Of a stretch of DNA of 64,000 nt, positions 47,741 through 58,628 are shown piece by piece. A model generated the notes under the pieces. It saw nothing but the letters and a program-made list of their open reading frames with translations. It was not told where the DNA came from and did no database searches. The DNA is taken from the NCBI GenBank assembly GCA_025558075.1, contig JAHLKF010000027.1:203233-267232 (forward strand), given 5' to 3'. This DNA comes from Gaertneriomyces semiglobifer. Taxonomy: Eukaryota > Chytridiomycota > Chytridiomycetes > Spizellomycetales > Spizellomycetaceae. Positions within the stretch are counted from its first letter, which is position 1, and every line of letters begins with the position of its first letter. The translations under genes were made by a program, and so were the position numbers.

Positions 47741-49599
47741 TTAGGTTTGGGCAGTACTAGTCATATGCGGTAATGTGATATGGCTGCTTGGCAGATGTCG
47801 CTGGGGTTCAGTTGGTGAGAGCGATTGTGCTCGTGCCTGCGCAATCGCCGGGTGGTCTTGTTGTGGACCCATTAATGTCGGTATTCGCGGGGAAATCACG
47901 TCGTTTTGAAGACTGGGCGTTGAGGACGCAATTTGCTGCTGACGTTGATGTTCCGCTGCAGCCGCGAGAGGTTGTGCAATCTGCTGCGTAAGACGTTGCG
48001 CAAGCTCTTGTGTAAACTGCTGAGTAAATTCTTGTTGCGATAGATCGGTCGGTTGCGGTGGAGGCGACGATGTGATCCGAGTTGGCGCGTGAGCCTGAAC
48101 CTGCTGAAGAGCCTGCCCCTGCTGCATGGCTTGCTGTATTCCCTGGTGAATGCTCTGCTGAAGGCTATGTTGCTGGGCTGTGGCTTGTGCTGCGGCTAAA
48201 ATCGACTGCAACTGGTCAGGTATGTTGGAACCTGTTGATCCTAATGCACCTACTCGCTGCTGCTGTTGCTGTGCCGCAGCCTGAGCAGCCCCAACGAGTG
48301 CAGCATGAATGGCTTCCTGAACAGGTCCGGGTAGCATGTGAGCGACTGCTACTGCCGCCGCTTCGGCGCTGGCCGTTCGGTCAGCGCCCATGCTACAGTG
48401 AATCTTTTTGCCCTCTGAATCCATTCGCTCGTGTCTTCGTAATGCATCCCGTCGAGCAAACTTTCGGCCGCACGAATTGCATATGTGCGGCTTGTCTTTA
48501 GAATGGGTTTTGAGATGCCGATTCAAGTCGTGATTTCTGAGAAAGCAATGAGCATTTCTATCAACCAAAAGTTCAATGACAAACATACCTTGTGAAACGG
48601 AGGTCACACACATTGCAAACGAACGGTCTGTGATTCTGATGTGTTTTGATATGACTCTTAAGGTTATACTGGCTGCATCATGTAAAATGTGAGCGAAAAC
48701 GCTACACGTGCCACTGCAGATTTCCCTTTCTCACCGGCTAAATGTGCGATCGCACATGTCGCAAGCGTATTTTCCATCTTTATTCGGCTGTATGTTGATA
48801 TGCATTTCCGAATGATGGGTGTCATGGGATGGGTCTGACCCGCCTTGTCTTGCAACATCTCCCACCGTGGACAATCTATCAACTGCCTCCGGCAAGAACG
48901 CGGGATGCATCTGGTATGGCAAGTGAGGAAGGGACGCCGCCAGCAACTGGCTTCGCACAAGTGCATAGGGATCAGATGCAGCAATCGCTGCGAGTTGAGG
49001 GTATATAGCCGCCAGCTGGGCACTTATAGCTGCAGAATTCTGTGCTTGTTGGGTGATTAAATCAACTGGTTTGGGGACGGTAGGTGGACCCACGGCATGA
49101 CCTTGGGCTTGGTTGCTCAGCATCAAGAGACTGGATGCCGCCGCTGCAGGATTATTGCCGTTGATAGATGCCAAAAGGTTTTGAACGCGATCGTTGTAAG
49201 AGTCATCTTGAACCAGCCTTGTGGCAGCTGTTGTGAATGTGACCGGTGGGACTTGCAACTTGTCCTCGCGGTTGGCGTTGTTTGACGCTTCAATAGAAAC
49301 CACCTTATGTGGCGGAGCCAGTGAGGCTGTTGGGGCAACCTTGAGATACCTGGAAGCGTTGTCGGCACTGCCGAAACTGTGCTGTGAGGGGGTTGTAGAG
49401 GTCTGTGGAGCTAAAAGGTTCATCGTAGATGTAGGGTCCAGGGTGGGTATAGCGCCGGTGGAAGGAGGCAACTCCGGCTCAACCATGCGGGATTCCTGCC
49501 CAGAGCGCGCCTTCTGTAGCGATTCTCCGTCAAAACATTGGATTGCATGCGCAACGGGAGCCGCAAAACCGCACTTACAGTCATATTGTCACCATCCAT
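47741..49599 (-). CDS. C2H2 zinc-finger transcription factor, Crz1-like finger block
   Basis: Exons 49599..49579, 49495..48735, 48672..48589 and 48536..47741 fit phase (553 residues). A tiny first exon (MDGDNMT) is joined by phase; ATG 49486 is the alternative start. A long Ala/Ser/Pro-rich N-terminal region precedes three fingers: [42 protein letters not shown] and [18 protein letters not shown] (quoted to 20). The third finger ends with an atypical spacing before HC, as in Crz1-type factors where FARxDALxRH is typical. The C-terminus is Gln/Ala-rich with a QQQQQ run, a likely activation or assembly region. Calcineurin docking is not evident, so the Crz1 role is inference. Confidence 0.8.
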
Positions 49600-50112
49600 G
49601 GCATAAGTATGTCACCGGTCATAATATTCGCTTCGCCGGACGTACTCTTTCGTAAGAGGTTAGGTGAGAAAATCTTGGGTCAAGGGTGGCATATCAACTC
49701 ATTTACCAAGAGATCCAGCCGCTCGACAGGCTCTTGCTGCGCGGCGCAACGCACTAGACCCAAACGTAGCACTCCAGGCTCGTAGCACTGCTGCAAATCT
49801 TGGCTCCGTCGCGGCCCTCAACAACAGGATCTGAGCTCGCCGCCGCTAACCACTGCGACTAGTATAATACCCGTAACTCGAACGCGCAGCAAGCTGTCAG
49901 TCGGAGGGAAGGGGCTTGTGTGGTGGGGTGGCTGGCGAGCACCTTGCGTAAGCAGAATGAAAAGGCGCAGTCACAGTAATGCACAGTCATCAAATGCGGC
50001 TGTAGAACACGTAAGCCAAGACACGGCCTGGCGGGACCCACCTCTAGCGATTCTGTTCTGGAAAAACAAATAGGCAGTTCCGTGAACTTTGGACGAGCGG
50101 CCCTCTTGGAAC
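49600..50112. other. divergent intergenic region
   Basis: Between the zinc-finger and SNARE starts. Plus-strand text near 49690-49820 reads Ala/Arg-rich and open (DPAARQALAARRNALDPN), possibly an upstream exon of the SNARE gene that would supply its missing N-terminal domain; no splice link proved. Confidence 0.3.
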
Positions 50113-50766
50113 ATGGCACAGTCTTCCTCTCATCCGCTATCAGGTGGAGACGATCGTAAAGTAGGTTCTTAAGTGTCCAACGTTGCCCTTCGTCTTGCGC
50201 GTCTCTAACATTCTCGTCCTTCGTTGTCTGTAGGCACTCTTCCAAAACCAATCTGCCCGTTCCGATCCATACAGCCGCGTGAAAGATGACTATAACGTCT
50301 CCAACCAGCGGTTCATTGAACGCGAACAGGAGCAGCAACAGCTCCTGATGCGCGACCAGGATCAACAGTTAGATGGGGTCATGCATACAGTCGGGAATAT
50401 ACGAGAGATTGCGGTGGTGATGGGTAGAGAGTTAGACGATCAAACAAAGTAGGAGCATGCTGCTTCTGCAGGCTAGCACAAGGAATTGATGGGGCATGCT
50501 TCTCAGTCTTTTAACTGATCTCGAACAAAATGTGGATACTACCCAAGGAAAGCTCCAATTAGGACTCCGACGAGTAAACGAATTCATAAAGGCAAATGCC
50601 GGTGAGTAGTTGCGTTTTATGAGCGTCCTGGTTTCGTCAGGATGCAATGATTCGCTCATCCGTGCTCATCCATATTGTCGCGCTTTCAGATTCTAAACAA
50701 CAGTGGACAATATTAATACTCATCATCGTTCTGATCCTGTTGATATTACTTATCATATTCGTATAA
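50113..50766 (+). CDS. Qc-SNARE, syntaxin-8 / Syn8-like
   Basis: Exons 50113..50160, 50234..50448, 50507..50601 and 50690..50766 fit phase (144 residues). The SNARE helix is clear: QQQLLMREQDQQLDGVMHT, IREIAVVMGRELDDQ with the zero-layer Gln, then NLLTDLEQNVDTTQGKLQL. A C-terminal anchor (WTILILIIVLILLILLIIFV) ends the protein. Endosomal/vacuolar fusion is the usual role of this group. The head (MAQSSSHPLSGGDDRK) is much shorter than in typical Syn8, so an N-terminal domain or upstream exon may be missing. SNARE is certain, subtype probable. Confidence 0.82.
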
Positions 50767-50836
50767 CCACCCTACCTACTATCTGTGTAACCTATCACTC
50801 TGCCATGGCTATCCTCACCCTTCGCTATACGGATAA

Positions 50837-53800
50837 CTATACGACGAATGCTTCACCATTGGCTCGATACGCCAAACGTGCTGAGTTTTCGCTCCTACGC
50901 CAAGCATGGTACAAATCATCCTTTATGCGGAGCTCCTTAGTATATTTTGTTCGATATTGTACGGCCTTTTGCACCACGTCCTCAGGGACTCCTGCCTTCC
51001 TCGCACAATGTATACCGAAACTTTCGGCTGCGACACCACGTTTGACCTTGTAAGTGTATATGAGCCCTTCCTCAAATTGAAGCACATCTGTCTTAAAGCA
51101 TTCGACATTCTCGAGTCCAAGATTCTGATTACTGGTGTTCTTCTGAGACTTTGCGTCGTGTAGCTCTTGCGCCAGCTCTTGATAGTGAGTTGCGAAGATA
51201 CCGCGGCAGCGATTGACATTGTGCAAGTGTGTGAGAATTCCATGCGCCAGTGCCATGCCATCCATTGTTGAAGTCCCCCTTCCGATTTCATCTACAATGA
51301 CAATGCTCTTGTCGGTAGCATTCTTCAGAATATTGGCCATTTCCATCATCTCTACCATGAATGTGGACTGGTTCAAAGCGAGATCGTCGCTCGCTCCAAC
51401 TCGCGCAAAAGCCTTGTCAACAATGCCTAACCGAGCAGACGTTGCAGGAACAAACAAACCAGTTTGGGCCAAGATAGACATCAAAGCACATTTTCGCAGG
51501 AAGGTGCTCTTGCCGCCCATATTGGGTCCGGTGAAGACCCACAGCCGGCAATCACCGCCGATATAAGCATCATTCTCAAAATACATCTCCTCCCTGCGCC
51601 GCTGACTGACCTCAACCACTGGATGTCGGCCCGCTTTAATGTCATGCACTGGTTCATCTGTGATGTCGGGACGTACATATCCTTCGTCTTGAGCGAGGGT
51701 TGCGTTGGCCGACGAGACATCCACTTCAGCGATAGCTTTGAGGAGCCGTCGTAAAGCCACCGCGTTATCTTTCATGATAGCGCAGGCCCCTTCAAAGACT
51801 TCGCGCTGGATTGCCTCAACCTCTCGGGTCTTCTCCATTATGATAGAATGTAACACTGTCCATTCCCCATGGCTAAAGCGAACGATGCTCCCTTTTCGCT
51901 CATGAATCTGAACCTTCGGATTTGTCTTCAAGGAATCAATCAATGCCCTGCGCTCGGCCGCTTTCAAGGATTTGACGTCCACAATCGGACCGACTTTGGG
52001 ATCGTAGAAAGTTACAATCTCAGCTCGTATGGTGGGTATATCTGGCGAGAGAAGTTACATTAGTTCGAATTCGTCAGGACATTGGTGTACATGTAGCCGC
52101 ACCATATGCTGTCGCAAGGTTGGCGCGGAAAGCTGCTGAGCTCTGTAGCAAGTCGTCCCGTGACCGCCTTGCATCGTCCAACACTGCTGAGACACCTGCT
52201 CGGATGGAGCCGAGATCAAGCAGCTTTTGAGGATCCGTGTCATCAATAATGTCGGCGCACCGTTTCGTCAGAGTGTCTACTGACGATAGGGCACTTAATA
52301 GCACTTGAACTCCATCCGATGTGGTATGGTTCTCAGCGTACAGTTTCAGAAATTCATGCACACGCTGAGTAGCCTGCAGAAACTGTACCACTGTCGAGTA
52401 TCGCTCCGGGGTTGATGTTCCCAGCATGATGCACTGCAAAGCATATTCGGCATCTTTGATCTTAGATAATACGTGTACCACCTCAGCCCGCAAATGTGAG
52501 TCGTGAAAAAATAAGTCCACAAGATCGAGTCGGCGGTTAATCTCCGATCGGCAGACCGACGGTGCCTCTGTAAAAGCAAACGTTCGCGCCCGTTGGAAAT
52601 TGCGGCGGCAAATAATCAGAAGAGTCTAAGCAATCATGTCGCTTACTTAGGCGTTCCGCAAGTAATCGGCTTCCCATTTTTGTTTTTGTGCGATCAATTG
52701 CGTCCAGCAAGCTTCCCTTTCGTTTGCCTTCTCGAAATGTCTTGGTGACCTCCAATGCGGCAACTGTGACAGCATCTATTTGCATTACCTCCTCTCGAAT
52801 GAATTCAACCGGCGCCGTGTGAGTCAGCTTGTTACAAGGCATGCTGTCAGCGATATATGCTAGTAAAGTACCCGCTGCCTGAATTTGACGTGGGGTATAT
52901 GTAGATAAGGCAGTCTTCCTCGAGCGGGTGTTGTTCGGTGGACATTCTTGCGTGAGCCAAGTTCGCATATACTCTCCAGCAGATTGACTTGAATTCCGGA
53001 CACTGATTGGACATCGTCTCACTTCCCGCACAAATTTCACCAGCTCCGGATGGGCACTCGCGATCCGTGAATCCAAAAGTACCTCTGTTGGCTGAATACG
53101 CGAGAAGTGATGCTCAAACTCTTCCATTGTAGTTTCGCACACGGCAAAGTCTCCAGTTGTGATATCACACCAAGCGAGTCCCAGATCATTACATGAAGAG
53201 TCGGTGGGTATAGAGGTGACGCAGAGCAAAAATCTGTTTTCTCTTCTATCAAAAGAGATTTCATCGAGTACGGTAGCCGGAGTAATGACTCGCACCACTT
53301 TGCGGATCTTCTGCTTCGTTTTGTTGTGCAAGTCTTTGCCAACTTCTTCTGCAATTGCCACCGAATATCCGTTTCTCAAAAGTATGCCCATTCGTTCGCG
53401 AAGTTGACCCAAAGGAAACCCCGCCCATCGTCTACCATTACTATTCAGAGCGATTCGCAAGGTTAGAATCGCTGTAACATCCTCCAAGTATGGATAGTCG
53501 TAGATCTCATAAAAATCTCCAACCTGCACCAACAAGACCTTGTCGGAGTGCGGTTCATGGAGGGCGTCAATCTCTTTCATCAATGGGGTTTCGCCTCCGG
53601 TAGCCCGTGAGAAAACGTCAGGTGGCAAATCGTCGCCATCATTGGGTTCAGTAACCGTTGGTGCTTCCTTCACGACTACTGAGTCGGTTTCCGCTCGTTG
53701 TATAACGTCCGCAACCACACGAGGATGCCCAAGTCGTGGTAAATTCACAATCATCGTCCTAGAGGCCAGGATAGTTTTACGTTTTGGAGATTTCGTGCCG

Positions 53801-53907
53801 GCTGTAGAAGCCATCAACCGGAAGCAGCCTGGAAGCTTCCGCGGGGCACCGGTACCAGTAAGAGCCCAGGCGACAGATGCCCATTGAGCTTTCTGTCGTA
53901 AATCCAT
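50837..53907 (-). CDS. MSH1: mitochondrial DNA mismatch-repair ATPase MSH1 (MutS family)
   Basis: Exons 53907..52647, 52567..52091 and 52041..50837 fit phase (980 residues). The N-terminus is an acid-free, Arg/Lys-rich presequence for about 60 residues. MutS domain I shows DKVLLVQVGDFYEIY, with the Phe-x-Glu mismatch wedge not as GFYELF but as GDFYEIY, then GFPLGQLRERM. The ATPase has FTGPNMGGKSTFLRK, DEIGRGTSTMDGMALA and THYQELAQELHDA. The C-terminus lacks a GIY-YIG nuclease. It starts 204 bp from eL27 on the other strand. MSH1 rather than MSH2/3/6 is supported by the presequence and motif context. Confidence 0.93.
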
Positions 53908-54111
53908 GCCTTCAAGCGTTTGACACGCAGAAAGGCTTCCACAATTGCCTTTGTTGGAGCTGTCAGCGAGGATCTTTTGGCGCTAATAGAAACACGACCT
54001 GCGACTCCAGGATGTCGCGCACGTGACCGTACTTGCTTTTGACTTTGACCTTTTGCAGAATTAACAATTCCAACTAACGCGAAGGCACTGCAATCGTCTA
54101 GTCCCCCACAA

Positions 54112-54700
54112 TGAAGTTCCTCAAGACTGGAAAGGTATTTACGACGTTGCGCGGAACAAGGTTTCAGTGTTTTTAATGATGTTTTTTTTGTCGCAGGTTG
54201 TCCTCGTCCTTCAAGGCCGCTATGCCGGTAAGAAGGCGGTCATTGTCAAGAACTTTGACGAAGGCACCAAGGAACGTGCCTACCCCCACGCCATTGTAGC
54301 TGGTGTTGAGCGTTACCCTTTGAAGATCACCACGGGTATGGGTCAGAAGCGTGTCGCCAAGCGTTCCCGTGTCAGGCCTTTCGTCAAGGTTGTTAACTAC
54401 AATCACTTGATGCCTACCCGGTAAGCTTTACCGTTCTGATTGCTATCTTGACATGGCTGCTCACATGTATGTTCAGATACAACCTCGACATCGAGTTGAA
54501 GTCCCTTGTCACTGCTGAAACCTTGAAGGAACCTACACAGCGCATTGCTGCTCGTAAGGCCATCAAGAAGCTTTTTGAAGAGCGTTACAACAGCGGCAAG
54601 AACCGATGGTTCTTCCAGAAGCTTCGTAAGTATTGCACCACAGTTATGTCGATTGATTGATATCAGCCGACTGAACCCATATCATATTACAGGCTTCTAG
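54112..54700 (+). CDS. RPL27: 60S ribosomal protein eL27
   Basis: Exons 54112..54135, 54197..54420, 54477..54625 and 54693..54700 join in phase to 134 residues, the normal size. [20 protein letters not shown] (20) opens the KOW-type domain, followed by [39 protein letters not shown] and the end FFQKLRF. The last exon carries only two codons and the stop. Codon usage is biased toward C-ending codons (AAG, CGT, GTC), as expected of a ribosomal protein gene. Firm. Confidence 0.97.
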
Positions 54701-54916
54701 ACTGGGGTTTCTTGTCTTATTTATTTATATAAGCTGAAGTGCGTATGCACCCAGTTATCTTCGGCCGGCGACGGCTTGTCCAGTAAAACCTGTCTGTGGA
54801 CAGTTGGGCGTACTTAGTGTCATGAGCTCTCGAAAGCCTGACAATACTCTTGACGACGTGACGCGTGGGATGTGATCTGGTGTTCCCCATATCGACATAG
54901 CAGCATATCATCGACC
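54701..54916. other. 3' region of eL27
   Basis: 216 bp downstream of eL27 with a T-rich patch just after the stop. No gene seen. Confidence 0.4.
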
Positions 54917-55232
54917 ATGATATCGCTTCAGGTAATTGATGTCACCAGTAGTTTGGCCGATTCGGGTTTCAATTCGGACTACATGGCAGGCCTCGGTATC
55001 ATGCGAAGTGATGGTGCCCACTCGTGTCCTGGACGATGCGAACGCTTGGTTTGGCAGTTGAGGGTATCTCGGTTGCACCACACCCGAAGATCCTCCGAAA
55101 CCCAAGACAGTGTGTCATGCCATTGGCGTCTGGTATAAACCAAGCGGGGTTAGTGGTCTCGCTGGTGCTGTTTGGCTAGACGAAGGACTTCCATGTGTAG
55201 GAGCCAGTCTTGCACTCGCATGTACCACTTGA
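54917..55232 (+). pseudogene. unidentified two-exon ORF interrupted by in-frame TGA
   Basis: ATG 54917 with exon 54917..54931, a 58-nt GT-AG intron, then exon from 54990 in phase (MISLQ-ASVSCEVMVPTRVL). The frame meets TGA at 55059-55061 but stays protein-like afterward: GYLGCTTPEDPPKPKTVC, IGVWYKPSGVSGLAGAV, WLDEGLPCVGASLALAC, ending TGA 55230-55232. No family recognised. It could be a decayed gene, a gene with an unrecognised intron around the TGA, an assembly error, or read-through. No selenocysteine element was demonstrated. Confidence 0.3.
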
Positions 55233-55641
55233 ATGCTCGCAATAACCGCTACTACGGTTAATCGTATCAATAGATTTAAGCGAGCGCAGCACCAAGACAA
55301 ACACGGAACAACATTCGTTTGGCCTTCCAGTAGCCGCGAAGTGAACCGGCCTTAGGGATGACCCCAAGATAGCGCCCAATCGTTACGGGTATCTGTGAAA
55401 TCCAACCACTGGGGCTTGTTTGGAACTAATCACTTCTGTTGCTCCCACTACGTATCTTCCTGAACGTGAACTTCGCTCACTACTTCCAGCTGCCAGTCAA
55501 AACTAATAGGTTTGTGACTAAACGTACATGATACATCTCTGCAGTGAGCTCATGCCGCGTTTCTGATGGGAACTTCTTACCTTCATCACAAACTTCCCAC
55601 CAGCGTTTTTCCGCGATACAACGAGCTGCAGAGTAAGCAAG
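55233..55641. other. intergenic region
   Basis: Between the interrupted ORF and RAV2. Minus-strand ORF 55518-55724 overlaps RAV2 exon 1 and has no motif. Nothing else seen. Confidence 0.4.
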
Positions 55642-56972
55642 ATGTCGCCGACGGCATACAATGAAGATCCTGGTCGCCTTGAAAGCGAAAAATCAGTTGT
55701 GGTAAGCCACGTTTTGCACCGCACGCGTGTGGATGCAAAAACCTTAGTGCCAAGCGATCCTGGACTGACAATGTTTTTGCATGACAGAGAAAGGAGTTAC
55801 AATGGATGTTGCATACGAGAGCCCCTCCTCTTGTTGCAGAGATAGGAACGATACTTCAGGTATGGTATCACCATTGCGGCATCTCTTCCTGGCATCCATG
55901 TTTATTATAAAAGCGGTTTCTTTTTAGACGGGCATTACATGCTGCACTCCAACTCCACCTGATGCTTGTAAGCTCCAAATGATGGGCCTCTAATGAACGT
56001 TGGCGCTAAAGCAGCAGATGTTTGTAGCCCAAGCAGTGCGGGCAGCTGGATCAGCGACACTCGCGATTACATCGGCCAAGTAAGGACAAGCACTACTGAT
56101 ACTTGCTTGAGCTCGGCACTGATATTACTTCCTCATCTATAGCAGCGATCTCCTGAAAGGGTTTGTAACTGTCGATGGAACGGCCGTTGTGAAAGGAGTG
56201 AGTACATATGCAACGTCAGTATGAAGGTGCACGAATTCTTATGCGATAACTGTGATTTCCTCGTAGGAGCTGAATCTGAAACTGCCACATTACAACCGCG
56301 GAAATGCATTCAAAGCTGTTATTAATCCATCGAACCCTCCAATACTGGAGCAAGTTGAGGAAGCACGGAATTTTCTCGTACTAGCATATCAGGAGTTCAG
56401 AAGCCAACCGCACGCGACGCAGGACCAGGAGGTACTGATGCAACTGCTAGCAAATATATCAATACTGGCCAAGAAGGCAAAGGCAGCGCTAACGAAGATC
56501 GCCGAGTCGTCCGTTTTCCCGAATAAGGAATGCGATGTCAAAGTATGTGGGTGGAGTAGGACACGCGTGAACTGGGGCGTGAGTGAAGCTAACCTGGGTC
56601 TGAGCAGTGGTTTTCGCCGGAGCTACCCGATGATTTAGTTATTGAGTTCCATGTGATCCAGGCATCAGTCGTGGTGTCGGTCTTTGCATTGAATTATCAT
56701 CAGCCGGGGATACCGTTGCAGATTCAAAGCAAGATCTTGAGCAAGTTCAAGAACATGAAACTAGAGTGCGTGCGCCATCCTTTCGCGATTGCATGCTAAG
56801 AGCCCGAGATTCATCCTTTCCCTGTAGCACGTACAAAGGGCGTCCCGTGGAGGTTCTGGATCAGTTGACGGTAGAGTCTGCCAGCCCACGTCTTGCGACA
56901 TTAGCACGTTCTATAGATACTGTTGACGGGCTTTGCGAGGATCTGAGCTTGAAGCTTCAAGCCCTTCGGTGA
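55642..56972 (+). CDS. RAV2: Rogdi/RAV2, RAVE complex subunit (V-ATPase assembly)
   Basis: Eight short exons: 55642..55701, 55788..55859, 55928..55967, 56028..56079, 56143..56197, 56267..56542, 56608..56765 and 56828..56972, all in phase (285 residues, matching the family). Family features: KELQWMLHTRAPPLVAEIG near the N-terminus, LLKGFVTVDGTAVVKGELNL, the helical FLVLAYQEFRSQ and LLANISILAKKAKAALTK, then WFSPELPDDLVIEFHVIQAS and VVVSVFALNYHQPG. The end is VEVLDQLTVESASPRLA. Rav2/Rogdi helps reassemble V1 and Vo sectors of the V-ATPase. Exon 4 is placed by the only acceptor that keeps phase. Simple ORF scanning misses the gene. Confidence 0.85.
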
Positions 56973-58628
56973 TGATGAAGAACCTTTTCCACAGGTAGTG
57001 GGAGGGAATTGAGTGCACTGAATAGCCCATACAATATGTGAAGCCAGACATGACGTTTGCATGAATATATATGCTGGCAGGCGAGCTCACCATCCATAGT
57101 GCAGATATCCCACATAGGTCGATACAGGTCGCTAGCAAATATCGACAAACGCGAGCTGCCACGCATTCGCGAGGGCGTGATATCGACTACAAGAGATCAC
57201 CCACGAATGCACAATCTGGAACCATGTCAGCTGATTAGATAATCGTGATGTCCGAAAGTCCGACGCCGTTCTGGTGTGACGCACGCCAGCCAGTTGTGAT
57301 CTATTACGTCGAGGCCGTGACTTGGTCATTTGGGTATTTTGTGGTGGTTGATTTCCTGTGGCGACCATTGTTGTTGTGAGCGGTGGTGCTGGTGGGTGAA
57401 TTGAAGTAGGCAATCTCATCCATCCAGTAACATATGTGTGTGAATGGTTATGAGGCTGGGTGCTTCGCAAGGGAACTAGGTCATGTCCGCTCCGTTTTCC
57501 GATACCCCTTTTTTTGAAGTAGGCCCGTTGTGGGTGGGCCCGCTCGGACAAGACGATTTACCTTTTTGATGAATCAGACAGAAGAAACTGATGAATAGGG
57601 GAAAAGAAAAAGGTCAGGTTCACTTCTCCAAAAATCAGGGCCCAGGGTCAGTCAGTTCCCCTCCTCCTTCTTGATGATCCTTCTCTCTCAGTTTGTGGGA
57701 AGCGAACTGGGTTGGTAAATTGATTTTAATTACAAAGTACTCGTCATTGGGCATCACCCGAGTAATCCACACGTCGTATCTCCTCCATTTTGTGGATCCA
57801 CGCTCCTTCCTTGAAATTCAACTTGCAATTTCAATTGGAGGCACCCAGATAGGACAGGGAACAGCGAACACTCATCAATTGGCAGTGTAATTATTCCTTA
57901 GTGGTAGATCACAGATATATATAATCCCCCATCCATCGTAGCCAAGGCGCAAGGGTTCCTGCAGCAGCCATTAAATTGTCGTCGGAAGAAGGAGGTGGAA
58001 TTGAATTGTGGGGGGAGCAAAGCCCATCATCCAACGACAAGTCAGTCGCAGGCGCAATTCATTCGCCCTCCCCTTCGCATCCGCAATCCAAACAACAACT
58101 CATCCACACACACACACACACACGCACACACAGCCCATTGATATTGGAAAACAGTAGCAAACGGACATATATTTACACAGACCACATCACACACAACTGT
58201 ATCTCCCTTCCCTCTCTCTTTTACCTACCCTCCATACGTTCTAGACAGAGTTATAAGCGATAGACCACGCACCATCCCGTTCCCACACGGAAGACGCAAG
58301 CCCAACGGCGCCTGCGTAATTAAACCTGGCAATTCAGTTGCTTGCGATAGTCCGACTTTACTACACCACACATCCGCGACGCTGGAGTCTCATCGTTCAC
58401 GCATACCACCTCGCCCTCGCCCTCGCCTTCGCCCGTGCTTGTGTGAGTCGGCTTCCCCGCCCGACCCACCCGCAGAAACCTCATCGTAGATTGGGACAAC
58501 TCTATTTACTTATAGTTACATACATCTTTATTGGACTTTCTAGACGGCTTTAATTACGGCCTGTGTACACCGACCCGCAGAAACCCTCTCCCGCCCGCAC
58601 ATGGTTGTCGCGCATTCACGCTAAAGAC
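56973..58628. other. long leader/intergenic region with CA repeat
   Basis: About 1.65 kb without a supported gene, between RAV2 and the RRM gene ATG. Composition is pyrimidine- and C-rich near 58050-58620. Likely promoter plus a long 5' UTR of the RRM gene; may contain upstream introns. Confidence 0.45.
58105..58131. repeat. (CA)n microsatellite
   Basis: A run of CA dinucleotides with one G interruption, inside the C-rich leader of the RRM gene. Confidence 0.9.

Noticed and set aside
49859..50365. Minus-strand open frame of 168 codons
   Set aside because: Antisense to the SNARE exon; no protein-family features.
54917..55232. Selenoprotein interpretation of the in-frame TGA
   Set aside because: Kept only as one hypothesis: no selenocysteine insertion element was seen and no selenoprotein family matches.
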